From: Clostridiaceae bacterium
GTDB lineage: Bacteria > Bacillota > Clostridia > Acetivibrionales > DTU013
NCBI GenBank assembly: GCA_012519745.1
Contig: JAAYPO010000107.1
Location: forward strand, 1-46,809
Direction of reading: 5' to 3'
Length of the DNA: 46,809 nucleotides
Shown here: in pieces, positions 7,686 through 16,041 of the stretch
How positions within the stretch are numbered: the stretch's first letter is position 1
How the letters are laid out: the number at the start of each line of letters is the position of its first letter
Program-made: the position numbers and the translations under genes
Notes under the pieces: generated by a model
What the model saw: the letters and a program-made list of their open reading frames with translations, nothing else
Told to the model about the DNA's origin: nothing
Databases searched by the model: none

Positions 7686-8813
7686 CTATGAAAGGGAATC
7701 CTTCAGGTATTTGAGAGAAATACTGCGCTCTTTTGCAAGGATCCGCCCCACCTCCGAATAGTCTATGTCTGTGGTATTGTCCGACACAAACCCGCAAAAC
7801 TCCTTTGCATCGGTTGCTGAAAAAATACGGGGAAGCAGCCCTACCTTGTCCAATATATTATGCAGTCTTGAATTGACAGCCTTTTCAGAGCTTGCGGAGG
7901 ACTCGAAACAGAAAAACTCCTTGTTGTAATTCAGCGAAAAAACAGTGCCATGGAATGAATCCGTCATCACAGCCGATGCCCCTGCAAACAGTCCAAGAAA
8001 TTCACATGGGCCTGCGTCCAGTACCTTGTACCTTGTCTGAGGGACCACTCTTCTCGAGCCGCAGAGCGTTACCACCGGGAGCCTGTATTTATCCGACACG
8101 GCCTGTACATGTCTTGTGTACTTTCTGGCATCGGTTATAAAATAGCACAGGATATAGGGCTCCCTGATATCAGGCACAGCCGCCACGGTGCTCCACTCAT
8201 CCATTGTCAGCAGTAATGTAGGGTCAAGTACGGTGATGGAATCCCTGCCCGTTACTTCCTTCAATATTTTCTCCCCATGCTTTTCCCTGACGGAAAGATG
8301 GTCGAATTTTTCAATATATTTTTTAAGCAATTCTCTTTTATCCTCAGGTATCGAGCTGATGCCAAAACTCGGCGCATATGCCACACGTCTCCCGCATTGT
8401 GCAAATTCAGCAAAAAATGCCGGATCATAAGTCTTCTCGCCGAAAATAAGAGGATTCCATATCTGGTCGCTGCCGCAAACATAAGCATCGTATTCAGGCG
8501 GATCTGCACACAGCTCTTCATATGATCCGTAGAATCTTTCGGAAAGCTTCATCTTTTCCTGTACAAACAGGTCATACCTCTCATGCCTTCTTTTGAGCTT
8601 TCCATAATTCATCAGCGTGTTGGCGTTTGCCAGGAGCGAGCCGGCAGAAAGTCCCTTCTTGAAAATCCTGCTCCCTTCGATATTGTCCTTCCTTACATAG
8701 TTTATGATCTCGCATTTCATCCCCAGCATCTCTATCGCTCTCATGAGGGCATAGGCCTGGAGCTGGGCTCCGTAATGATGCGCATAATGGAATGTCAAAA
8801 TGCCGGCCTTCAC
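7686..8813 (-). CDS. Polysaccharide pyruvyl transferase family protein
   Basis: A 375-residue protein of the PS_pyruv_trans (PF04230, CsaB/WcaK-like) family, which attaches ketal pyruvate from phosphoenolpyruvate to sugar residues. The N-terminus KAGILTFHYAHHYGAQLQAYAL has the typical glycine/histidine pattern; VCGSDQIWNPLI, RRVAYAPSFG, LDPTLLLT and the C-terminal VMTDSFHGTVFSL (with the family's conserved His in SFHG) are clear hallmarks. GTG 8813 is preferred because GGAAGG lies eight bases upstream; a GTG nine bases earlier would overlap that site. It is third in the minus-strand arm after the FrhB-like and flippase genes, a combination repeatedly seen in exopolysaccharide loci. A run of 17-bp repeats lies immediately upstream. 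Confidence 0.9.
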   Translation of the reverse strand: MKAGILTFHYAHHYGAQLQAYALMRAIEMLGMKCEIINYVRKDNIEGSRIFKKGLSAGSLLANANTLMNYGKLKRRHERYDLFVQEKMKLSERFYGSYEELCADPPEYDAYVCGSDQIWNPLIFGEKTYDPAFFAEFAQCGRRVAYAPSFGISSIPEDKRELLKKYIEKFDHLSVREKHGEKILKEVTGRDSITVLDPTLLLTMDEWSTVAAVPDIREPYILCYFITDARKYTRHVQAVSDKYRLPVVTLCGSRRVVPQTRYKVLDAGPCEFLGLFAGASAVMTDSFHGTVFSLNYNKEFFCFESSASSEKAVNSRLHNILDKVGLLPRIFSATDAKEFCGFVSDNTTDIDYSEVGRILAKERSISLKYLKDSLS

Positions 8814-8865
8814 TAAAATCACCTTCCGTTCATCATCTTTCTTATGCCTGTATCAAGCAATTCGA

Positions 8866-8967
8866 TCTGCCATGCGGCTCGGTCTTTCATGTGACTCAGT
8901 CTGCCATGCAGCACGGTCTTCCCTCCGATCCTGCCTTCCATACGACACAGCCTTCCATTCCCACGTC
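8866..8967. repeat. Six imperfect tandem copies of a 17-bp repeat
   Basis: Units start at 8866, 8883, 8900, 8917, 8934 and 8951. Unit 1 is TCTGCCATGCGGCTCGG and unit 3 is TCTGCCATGCAGCACGG; units 2, 4, 5 and 6 are more diverged (TCTTTCATGTGACTCAG, CCTTCCATACGACACAG). They fill the gap between the flippase stop and the pyruvyl transferase start. No hairpin dominates, so a slippage-generated minisatellite in a leader is the simplest reading. Confidence 0.7.
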
Positions 8968-8980
8968 GTTCCTCAAGCTT

Positions 8981-10519
8981 CTATTTTCCTGCTGCTGACC
9001 CTGTTCCGGCCCTTCTCCCCAGCAGCAGCCTTATTCTCTCATATACCTCTCTGGCGGTTTCCCTCTCTGCCAGTATATTACCGCCTGTGATCACCAACAG
9101 CGCCCAGATGCCCACAGGCATGGCGTACAGTGCCCACTGTACATAGCTTGCTGCACTGATATCTACAAAATACAAAGCTGGGATCACCACAGCAGTAAAC
9201 AGCAAGCACAGACGCAGGACTCTTCTGATTGTCATCATTGGCTTCAGCTTTGTTACCGTTTTGGGAATGAAGAAAATAAGATCGATATCGCGGTAAAGGT
9301 TCGAAAGCAGCGATGCGATCAGCACGCCTGTAATGCCCATCAACGGCGCAAGAATGACCGAAAGCACAACGATGATCAATGCCTGTATCAGTGACTGCAG
9401 CCTTGTCTCCCTGTACAGCCCGGCCGATATCACGAGCATTCCCTGCGGAGTCTTTATGTTGGAGATCACACCAACTGCTACAAATAAAGCTGCGATAACA
9501 GGTCTGATATACTCAGTGTCGGTAAATCCGGCTGTGTATATCTTCATAAACGGCATTATCATAATGGCCGCAACTGAGTAACCCCAGGCAACCAGTGCAT
9601 AATAAAGGTATTCATATTGCCTGTATGCCTTCTGAAGTGTTCCAAGCTCGTTTCTGACGAGCAGGTCACCAAAAATCGCACTCAAACCGTTGCTGAATGT
9701 GGTAAGCAGAGCCAGCACACTTGTGAACACCATATTATATACTCCAAATACACTGGCCTCCTTCAGGCTGATCATAAGAGAGATGACCACTATAGGAGTT
9801 GCCGAAGATGCTACTCCCAGCACCTGCAGGATGAGCGAATCCCATCTTTTATCCAGGGCTTCATTCATTGGAGGCGCCTTGAAATTCAACTCCCTGTATT
9901 TCAGCCTTCCATAGATAATGTAAAGAGCCGATCGGGCAAAAAAGCTCAGCAGTGCCAGTAATTGCACTATAACGATATCATATCCCATGCTTGCCAGCAC
10001 CAGTATGATGATGGCGTTCAGCGCCACTGCAGCCGCATTGATGATGGATATCACATAGCTTTTCTGATCGGCAGTGTACAATACCTTATACTTGCCGACG
10101 GCAAAGAACTCCAGCGCCCCCGATGCCCCAATGATCAGCACCAGCGCCGCAATGGAAGCAGTGTCTATGCCCTGACCCGAGGTAAACATAGGGTACATGA
10201 ATGCTGTCACAAGAACCAGGGCTGAAAAAATAAATCCTGAAATATTATAGAATCTGTTCGATGCGGAAAGTATACCGTTTATATCATCCCTGTTCTTATC
10301 GGCCAGCGGCTTGTAAAGCGCATATACTGCCGCTCCCGCCAGACCTGCCTCCACCAGGTTGAAATAAGTGATAAACTGTCTGATGGAGGTTACGAGACCG
10401 TTTACCTCGGAGCCGTACACCTTTATCATCACAGGCGGCAATATAAGATTTACGATCAGATTGACGATTTGAAGCGCAACCGCGCTTATTGTATTGTATA
10501 GTGAAAGCTTTGTCCTCAT
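8981..10519 (-). CDS. Polysaccharide flippase (Wzx/MATE-like)
   Basis: A 512-residue polytopic membrane protein with roughly 12-14 hydrophobic helices and the N-terminal pattern of oligosaccharide flippases (SLYNTISAVALQIVNLIVNLILPPVMIKVYGSEVNGLVTSI). This family moves undecaprenyl-linked repeat units across the cytoplasmic membrane. It is distinct from the SpoVB protein at 16904. The start at 10519 gives an 8-base gap after the upstream gene and has GAAGGGA close before the ATG; an upstream reading from 10561 would overlap the neighbour by 34 bases. With the FrhB-like protein and the pyruvyl transferase it forms one transcriptional unit of the exopolysaccharide locus. Confidence 0.88.
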   Translation of the reverse strand: MRTKLSLYNTISAVALQIVNLIVNLILPPVMIKVYGSEVNGLVTSIRQFITYFNLVEAGLAGAAVYALYKPLADKNRDDINGILSASNRFYNISGFIFSALVLVTAFMYPMFTSGQGIDTASIAALVLIIGASGALEFFAVGKYKVLYTADQKSYVISIINAAAVALNAIIILVLASMGYDIVIVQLLALLSFFARSALYIIYGRLKYRELNFKAPPMNEALDKRWDSLILQVLGVASSATPIVVISLMISLKEASVFGVYNMVFTSVLALLTTFSNGLSAIFGDLLVRNELGTLQKAYRQYEYLYYALVAWGYSVAAIMIMPFMKIYTAGFTDTEYIRPVIAALFVAVGVISNIKTPQGMLVISAGLYRETRLQSLIQALIIVVLSVILAPLMGITGVLIASLLSNLYRDIDLIFFIPKTVTKLKPMMTIRRVLRLCLLFTAVVIPALYFVDISAASYVQWALYAMPVGIWALLVITGGNILAERETAREVYERIRLLLGRRAGTGSAAGK

Positions 10520-10527
10520 GAGTCCCT

Positions 10528-11742
10528 TCAGCCTCTGCCCAGCATTCGCTTGAGCATGCATTTCATCTTGTATTTCATGCTTGTATTGTCCATATACTTT
10601 TTCCTAAGCCTGTCAAAATCATAGCCTGCAGCCATATCGGCAAAAAAGGCTTTTCTGCCTGCCGGTTCTGCTGCCGAAGAAACCAGCCTTGGATTGTACT
10701 TTACGGCCTCATCCAGATCGCAAGGGCTGATGCGCACATTATCAGCTATTTCACTCAGGGCTTCCTCCCCTTTCGGGCTGTGGATGATCGTCAGCGATAC
10801 GCCCTTATTGTCATCCTCTATGATGCCTCCCATTCTCTCTATCCCCCAGAAGTCTGCCAGCGTTATGTCCGCACTGGAATTCCATACCCTGAATTTACAG
10901 TCGAAGCATGAGGTCCTGTTGAATATGTTTTTGCTGAAGCCCATGAAATAAAGCTCTTTTTTTGTCTCAACAAGATATCTGTCTCCGTTTTCAAAGGCGA
11001 TATCCATACGGTTGTTCTTCCAGCCGCCGGATTTATTCCTGAAGGATACAGACTTGACCTTGCTTGCGTATTTGTTTTCAAGGTACTCCAGATACATGCT
11101 CCAAACCTTGGGGGAAGGTACTCCATAGCATGCCAGATCACAGATGAGAAGCCTTTCATGGTCACCGCCCAGATAAGAGCTGAGCCCTGCGGTTTGACAG
11201 GGTGTACCGCAAAAAAGCACATGCCTTCCCTCTCTCAAAAATTTATTTACATCCCTGAAGGTGTCTTCCATGTCGCTTTGCACATATTTCGATCTTCTCA
11301 GCATGTCAAGATCATCTATACCCTCAATATGGCTGTGCCTTACACGAAAATCGCTATCAAACCCGGCACCAAATACGACACCATTTTTTTCAAGAGTCTT
11401 TTCTGCAAGCTGTGAGAAAATACCTCCGGATGAGCTTTTATCTCGGATATCGTCATCTTTTGCATAGCAGGCAAAGGCCTTCTTCTTTGATCCATCGCCT
11501 TTGACATTACCAGCTGAGTCTGCACCCTTATGGGTACCCATTGGCGCTCCCGCCACACCCAGCGCCCTGTTCACAGGACATGTCCTTATGCACAAACCGC
11601 AGTCGCTGCATTTATCCTCATCAATTAAAGGATACAAGAACCCCTCATCATTTGCCGCCATTGCCACAGCGCCCATCGGGCACACCTGGCTGCAGGCCGA
11701 ACAGCCTGTACAGGACCGGCTGTCTGAGACTATCTCCCTCAT
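10528..11742 (-). CDS. Ferredoxin-domain FrhB/FdhB-family protein (coenzyme F420 hydrogenase beta-subunit-like)
   Basis: A 404-residue protein. The N-terminus carries two 4Fe-4S clusters (CTGCSACSQVCP and CSDCGLCIRTCP); the rest matches the FrhB_FdhB N- and C-terminal domains (KSSSGGIFSQLAE, VLFCGTPCQTAGL, CFDCKFRVWNSSADITLADFWG). In methanogens relatives oxidise F420H2, but in bacterial capsule loci this type usually accompanies pyruvyl transferases and flippases, where its reaction is unsettled. The promoter at 11793-11801 would start RNA about 11 bases before the first ATG (11775) with no ribosome binding site, whereas ATG 11742 has AAAGGA about ten bases upstream; hence the shorter start. 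It heads the minus-strand arm. Confidence 0.87.
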   Translation of the reverse strand: MREIVSDSRSCTGCSACSQVCPMGAVAMAANDEGFLYPLIDEDKCSDCGLCIRTCPVNRALGVAGAPMGTHKGADSAGNVKGDGSKKKAFACYAKDDDIRDKSSSGGIFSQLAEKTLEKNGVVFGAGFDSDFRVRHSHIEGIDDLDMLRRSKYVQSDMEDTFRDVNKFLREGRHVLFCGTPCQTAGLSSYLGGDHERLLICDLACYGVPSPKVWSMYLEYLENKYASKVKSVSFRNKSGGWKNNRMDIAFENGDRYLVETKKELYFMGFSKNIFNRTSCFDCKFRVWNSSADITLADFWGIERMGGIIEDDNKGVSLTIIHSPKGEEALSEIADNVRISPCDLDEAVKYNPRLVSSAAEPAGRKAFFADMAAGYDFDRLRKKYMDNTSMKYKMKCMLKRMLGRG

Positions 11743-11792
11743 GCTGATTGCATCCTTTCCTTTTGGTTTGCTCATGAAAATTGTTTATGCTA

Positions 11793-11801
11793 ATTATAAC
11801 A
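11793..11801 (-). promoter_or_regulatory. Extended -10 promoter of the FrhB-like/flippase/pyruvyl transferase arm
   Basis: On the minus strand TGTTATAAT is a perfect TGnTATAAT extended -10 element; the -35 region is poor, as is common with extended -10 promoters. RNA would start near 11786. Confidence 0.6.
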
Positions 11802-11899
11802 TATCGAACAAAATGATATTTACCCATCACAAAAATTTTATCTCCCATGATACTGCGAAGCTGCTCCGGATTGCACCATTATTACAAGGAGAATACAAC

Positions 11900-11928
11900 T
11901 TGATGATATCCTCGACTCCACATATACC
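11900..11928 (+). promoter_or_regulatory. Promoter of the GT4/DUF4330/polymerase arm
   Basis: TTGATG (11900-11905) and TATACC (11923-11928) are 17 bases apart on the plus strand, about 55 bases before the glycosyltransferase ATG. Together with the minus-strand promoter it makes this a true divergent control region. Confidence 0.55.
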
Positions 11929-11982
11929 ATGTGATAAAATGTTGCTGATAATGAAAGATGATATCCCATAGGAGGCGGCAGG

Positions 11983-13116
11983 ATGCACAAGGTGCTGCAC
12001 ATGCTGAATTACCTTGGAAACGGCGGATCGGAAAAATACATATACTCGCTGGCCAAAAGGCTCCACGGCAAAACATGCAGCTTTTACTTAGTATATTCCC
12101 AGGACGGTCCCGGCAGAAGTGCCTTTGAGGAGCTGGGCATCAGCCTGCTGCCGCTTTGTATGGACAACCCTTTTGACATAAAGGCCGCCATCCGGCTCAG
12201 AGAAATATGCAAAAGTCTCTCCATCGATACAGTTCATACCCATTTTCTCAGAGAAAATTACATCGGTGCCATATCAAAAATCCTTGGCAACAATATACGA
12301 TTGATAAATACACGGCACATGCTCTTTGATAACCCAAAGCGGGTAGCATTTGCAAACAGGATATTCACAAGGTTCAACTACAGGATCATCGCCGTCAGCT
12401 CTCATGTACAGGACAGCCTTATCAGAGAGGGTATCAGAAAAGACAGGATCGTAATGATACATAACGGGATCGATCCCGATGAATGGGGCAGCACTGAAAA
12501 AGAGGGCCGCGCCTGTCAGGCTGTTGAAAATTCCTTCAGAAAGGACCATGGCATTGCAGACGACGAGATCCTTATTACATCTGTTTCAAGATTTTCGCCT
12601 GAAAAAGGCCATGCTTTCATACTAGAGGTCATCAGATATTTCAACGATAATCTGCAAAAATATGGTCAGCCCAGCGTGAAATACAGATGTGCCCTGGCCG
12701 GCGACGGCCCATTGCTTGGAGAAATAAAGGAGAAAGCAAAAGAATATGGGCTTGAAAACTGCATTATTTTCACGGGCTATGTGGATAATGTCAAAGAGTT
12801 GCTGAAAAGCTCGGATATATTCATTGCCCATTCAGAAAGCGAAGCCTTTGGGATAGCAATACTCGAGGCCATGGCTTCCGGGCTTCCTGTGATAACGACG
12901 GCCTGCGGAGGCACTGAGGAAATCGTGAATGAAGAGTACGGCAACGGACTCCTTACGGATTTTGGTGATATCCGGGGCTATGCAGACAGTATATCTCTGC
13001 TTGTCAACAATGAGAGCCTGAGAAGGCAATATGCCGACAACGGACTGTCTGTCGTCCGTGGTCACTTCAGCCTTGATAAGATGGCAGATGAAACATATAA
13101 TCTTTATAGCACATAA
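11983..13116 (+). CDS. GT4-family glycosyltransferase
   Basis: A 377-residue GT-B retaining glycosyltransferase. The N-terminal acceptor domain begins MHKVLHMLNYLGNGGSEKY, with the GG-SE loop typical of GT4. The donor-binding half contains SRFSPEKGHAFILEVI and the EX7E signature within SESEAFGIAILEAMASGLPVI, followed by the nucleotide-sugar loop TTACGGTEEIV. It is cytoplasmic and probably acts on undecaprenyl-linked intermediates. GGAGG lies eight bases before the ATG. It is the first gene of the plus-strand arm, divergent from the FrhB-like gene, and is followed by two DUF4330-like genes. The sugar donor and linkage cannot be told from sequence. Confidence 0.92.
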   Translation: MHKVLHMLNYLGNGGSEKYIYSLAKRLHGKTCSFYLVYSQDGPGRSAFEELGISLLPLCMDNPFDIKAAIRLREICKSLSIDTVHTHFLRENYIGAISKILGNNIRLINTRHMLFDNPKRVAFANRIFTRFNYRIIAVSSHVQDSLIREGIRKDRIVMIHNGIDPDEWGSTEKEGRACQAVENSFRKDHGIADDEILITSVSRFSPEKGHAFILEVIRYFNDNLQKYGQPSVKYRCALAGDGPLLGEIKEKAKEYGLENCIIFTGYVDNVKELLKSSDIFIAHSESEAFGIAILEAMASGLPVITTACGGTEEIVNEEYGNGLLTDFGDIRGYADSISLLVNNESLRRQYADNGLSVVRGHFSLDKMADETYNLYST

Positions 13117-13209
13117 ATCAATAGAATTTTTTTCAAGATGTGCCCGACGCCTGAAAGGCATTATTTGCCTCGTTATATGGAAATACAAAAAGCAGGAAAG
13201 GAGACAGGG

Positions 13210-13704
13210 ATGATCGATAAAAGCGGCAGACTCTTTGGTAAATTGAATATAATCGACCTAATTTTTATTATATTGATGCTGGCTGCGGCAGTATTCGCCA
13301 TGAGCAGATTCGGAGTTTTCTCACCTGAAAAGGCCGCCGGCACGGCTGATAATAAGATGCTTCTGACAATGTACCAGGAAGAAGCGAATACCTTTACAGT
13401 ATCAAATATCAAGCCTGGGGATCCGGTATCGGAATCCTTCCAGAACACTGACTTCGGCAAGGTATCCGGGATAGAGATCGGCGAACCGGTCAACTGGGGA
13501 GCCGATCAGGACGGCAGACAGACAGCGGCGGGAAGAGACGGATACTCATCCATAAAGCTTGAAATAGAAGCTCCGGGGACCGTGACCTCATCAGGGCTCA
13601 CCATCAGTGGCGCGAAATACTATGTCGGACAAATTCTTGTCATCAGGGTCGGCACCTCCACATTATACGCAAGGGTGGAAGGCGCCGAGCAAATAAATCA
13701 ATAA
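13210..13704 (+). CDS. DUF4330-like single-pass membrane protein (copy 1)
   Basis: A 164-residue protein: short cytoplasmic N-terminus (MIDKSGRLFGKLNIID), one transmembrane helix (about 16-37), then an extracytoplasmic domain. This layout and the GRLFGKLNIIDL start match DUF4330 proteins, which often occur in polysaccharide loci; their function is unknown. The domain contains GDPVSESFQNTDFGKV, a Trp in EPVNWG, GRDGYSSIKLEIEAPGTV and YYVGQILVIRVG, all echoed by the next gene. AAAGGAG before 13210 fixes the start; longer readings into the upstream gap lack a site. It probably assembles with copy 2 and the polymerase. Confidence 0.8.
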   Translation: MIDKSGRLFGKLNIIDLIFIILMLAAAVFAMSRFGVFSPEKAAGTADNKMLLTMYQEEANTFTVSNIKPGDPVSESFQNTDFGKVSGIEIGEPVNWGADQDGRQTAAGRDGYSSIKLEIEAPGTVTSSGLTISGAKYYVGQILVIRVGTSTLYARVEGAEQINQ

Positions 13705-13718
13705 GGTGGGATCGATAC

Positions 13719-14192
13719 ATGTTTAGAAAAAAATCCACATGGATAATCATAGCAATTGCTTTAGTCATTATTATTGGAATCGCAGGCATCTCAGGCAAAT
13801 TTGCCAAGGCAAAGGTAGGTGCTCCGGCTGCTGCCCAGGACAAGCTGATCGTGACATTTTATCTCGAAAACACTCCTGACTCCACTATCGACGCGATAAA
13901 GGCCGGCGATCCTGTTAGGGAAACCGTACAGAACTCCAACTTCGGCAAGATAACAGATATTCAAAGCGGCGAATCCATATTCTGGGCCAACAAGGATTCT
14001 GGCGAATTCGTGGCATCACCGAGAGAAGGTTACTCTTCATTGAGCCTGACAATGGAAACAATGGGCACCATCAACAATAACGGTGTTACCATAGACAAAT
14101 CCCCATACTATGTGGGACAGACAATATCCCTGTATGCAGGGAAAAGCTTCCTCAAGGATGGAAGGATATCAAAAATAGAAAAAGCTGATTGA
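13719..14192 (+). CDS. DUF4330-like single-pass membrane protein (copy 2)
   Basis: A 157-residue paralogue of the preceding gene: basic N-terminus (MFRKKSTW), one membrane helix (about 8-26), then an external domain with GDPVRETVQNSNFGKI, a Trp in ESIFWAN, SPREGYSSLSLTMETMGTI and YYVGQTISLYAGKSF. The order and spacing of these motifs equal those of copy 1 although overall identity is modest, so it is an old tandem duplication. AAGGTGG lies 8-10 bases before the ATG. Its stop lies 14 bases before the start chosen for the polymerase-like gene, so the two are probably translated from one message. The function is unknown; a periplasm-facing subunit of a polymerisation or export complex is a reasonable inference. 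Confidence 0.78.
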   Translation: MFRKKSTWIIIAIALVIIIGIAGISGKFAKAKVGAPAAAQDKLIVTFYLENTPDSTIDAIKAGDPVRETVQNSNFGKITDIQSGESIFWANKDSGEFVASPREGYSSLSLTMETMGTINNNGVTIDKSPYYVGQTISLYAGKSFLKDGRISKIEKAD

Positions 14193-14206
14193 TAAGGAAA
14201 ATGATC

Positions 14207-15634
14207 ATGAAGGATTTTATCAAAAACGCAATAGCCGGCAGCCTTGTCCTATCTTATTTCAGGGGTCCGGACAAATCGCAGCAAAGCTGGTCCGACAGCC
14301 TGCTGCTTCGAGTCCTGCATACCGTTGTCAATTTCCCAGGAAAGCTGCTTAAAGCTATTTATGACAAATGGGAAACAGTATTTGAAAACAGCTATGCAGT
14401 AAAGCTGCTTAGATATGCGACAGAAAATCTTCATATTGTTATCGGGCTGATATTGATAATTTTTATGATAGTCCCCTACCACATATGGCAAAACGAATAC
14501 GGCGTGATGCTTACAGCAGGACTGTCGGTACTATTCTTCCTTCGTCTGATGATAAACAAACACAGTCGTATCGAGACACCTGCAGTAGATTATTCGGTGG
14601 TTCTTTTCTTTGTAAGCATAGCAACAGCTGCCGCCGCATCTTTGTTCCCAGGGGAAAGTCTGCGTTATCTTGTCCATTATCTGGTGGCATTCATATTTAT
14701 GATCATAATAGTCAGCATTGTCGATTCACAGAAAAAACTGGATTTACTCATCAAGCTTATTTCAGCGGGGACATTTCTGACTGCGCTTTATGGCATTTAT
14801 CAGTGGAGGGTGACAGGTATCGCAGTCGATCCGTCCACCACCGACCTGACGCTGAACCCGGACCTGGGCGGAAGAGTGTATTCCACGATGGGAAACGCCA
14901 ACGTATATGGGCAAATGCTTGTACTGACGATACCGTTTTTCATAGCGATAATATTCAACGAAAAATCCATCCTTAAAAAAGCAGCTTGGTTTATCGGACT
15001 TCTTCCGGTGATATTAATGCTGTTCAAAACCGGCTCCAGATCCGCATGGATAGCTCTTGCCGCTGCGATCCTGGTGTTCGTATTTTTCTGGAACATAAAG
15101 TTCATACCCGTTATATTCATTGCAGGACTTATAGTAATCCCGTTCCTGCCTTCCTGGATAACCAACAGGATAATGACAATATTCAACGGGCAGGACAGCT
15201 CGATAGGATACAGGAGCAAGATCCTTACCTCAGCGATACCCATGCTGAAGGATTATTGGGTCACAGGCGTAGGCCTTGGCCCCGGCGTCGTATCTACCAT
15301 ATTCCAGCGGTACAAGATCTTCGGCCTCACAAAAGTGGCACACACGCACATACTGTACCTGCAGCTTTGGCTTGAAGCCGGTCTGGCTGCTCTTGTGAGC
15401 TTTCTGCTGATTATCTTCAGGATGGTACGAAATGCATTTGAGGCAATGATAACAAAGAAGGACCCCGAAACAGAGAAAATCATGTTTGCCGCCCTAGCAG
15501 GCATAGCAGGCCTTCTGACCATCGGCCTGGCCGACCATGTATTTTTCTTCACCCGCATCATGTTCCTATTCTGGATCAACATCTCCATAATACTCGCAGG
15601 AAATAAAATAAGGGACTGTCTTAAAAGAAGGTAA
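14207..15634 (+). CDS. O-antigen ligase/polymerase family (Wzy_C) membrane protein
   Basis: A 475-residue polytopic membrane protein with about 11-12 hydrophobic helices. The long external loop with GGRVYSTMGNANVYGQMLVLTIPF and the following FKTGSRSAWIALAAAILVF are typical of the Wzy_C (PF04932) family, which polymerises or ligates undecaprenyl-linked repeat units; the Arg in GSRSAW and the later His-containing TKVAHTHILYLQLWLE are the usual conserved polar positions. Three in-frame starts are possible (TTG 14189, ATG 14201, ATG 14207); 14207 has AAGGAAA at seven bases and is preferred. It closes the plus-strand arm; a hairpin overlapping its last codons is followed by T5. Confidence 0.88.
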   Translation: MKDFIKNAIAGSLVLSYFRGPDKSQQSWSDSLLLRVLHTVVNFPGKLLKAIYDKWETVFENSYAVKLLRYATENLHIVIGLILIIFMIVPYHIWQNEYGVMLTAGLSVLFFLRLMINKHSRIETPAVDYSVVLFFVSIATAAAASLFPGESLRYLVHYLVAFIFMIIIVSIVDSQKKLDLLIKLISAGTFLTALYGIYQWRVTGIAVDPSTTDLTLNPDLGGRVYSTMGNANVYGQMLVLTIPFFIAIIFNEKSILKKAAWFIGLLPVILMLFKTGSRSAWIALAAAILVFVFFWNIKFIPVIFIAGLIVIPFLPSWITNRIMTIFNGQDSSIGYRSKILTSAIPMLKDYWVTGVGLGPGVVSTIFQRYKIFGLTKVAHTHILYLQLWLEAGLAALVSFLLIIFRMVRNAFEAMITKKDPETEKIMFAALAGIAGLLTIGLADHVFFFTRIMFLFWINISIILAGNKIRDCLKRR

Positions 15635-15660
15635 AAATCTGATTTTGAGACAGCCTTTTT
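15613..15660 (+). terminator. Intrinsic terminator of the exopolysaccharide plus arm
   Basis: The left arm (15613-15626, GGACTGTCTTAAAA) pairs with the right arm (15643-15655, TTTTGAGACAGCC) and is followed by TTTTT. The left arm lies within the last codons of the polymerase gene, and the right arm is part of the first copy of a 34-bp repeat. Confidence 0.7.
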
Positions 15661-15706
15661 ATCGTTCAAGTGAAAATCTGATTTTGAGACAGCCTTTTTA
15701 TCGTTC
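15634..15706. repeat. Two identical 34-bp direct repeats
   Basis: Copies at 15634-15667 and 15673-15706 are identical over 34 bases and separated by five. Each contains GATTTTGAGACAGCC followed by T5 and ATCGTTC, that is, the 3' half of a terminator. The duplication therefore gives one left arm two alternative right arms with T-tracts. Confidence 0.85.
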
Positions 15707-15794
15707 GACAAAGGCTTCGTCTCGGATCAGAAGCTCACTATTTCAATGGCGATACAGTTCACATCTTTTTTCTCCTGGGCAATAAAGTATCGGT

Positions 15795-15860
15795 CTGTAC
15801 AAATTTGCAAGTAAAGGCCGTTGATCGCTCGTCAACTGTACAAATTTGCAAGTAAAGGCC
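15795..15860. repeat. Two identical 25-bp direct repeats
   Basis: Copies at 15795-15819 and 15836-15860 begin CTGTACAAATTTGCAAG and end TAAAGGCC, with a 16-base spacer. Two units with a short spacer are not enough to call a CRISPR array and no cas gene is present. Confidence 0.8.
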
Positions 15861-16000
15861 CGGTAATAGCGTAGTTTTAGGAAGAATGGTGAAATAATGC
15901 AATGATATACCGTATTATGTTAATGGAAATATAGTATTTATATATTTACTTACCCATTAGTTGATATTTTGTACACCCCAAAGCAGCAAGTCTTTCGGCA

Positions 16001-16034
16001 AAAAAGAACTGCCTCAAAATTCATCTTGAGGCAG
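16001..16034 (-). terminator. Intrinsic terminator, probably of hsp20
   Basis: CTGCCTCAA (16009-16017) and TTGAGGCAG (16026-16034) form a nine-base stem with an eight-base loop; on the minus strand it is followed by TTCTTTTTT. It lies about 170 bases beyond the hsp20 stop, with the two 75-bp repeats in between. Confidence 0.7.
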
Positions 16035-16041
16035 CCCTCCG

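Noticed and set aside
10528-11742. True F420-dependent hydrogenase or dehydrogenase subunit
   Set aside because: No F420 biosynthesis or hydrogenase genes nearby; the polysaccharide context points to the capsule-associated branch of the family.
15795-15860. CRISPR array
   Set aside because: Only two repeats and one short spacer, no cas genes, no leader.
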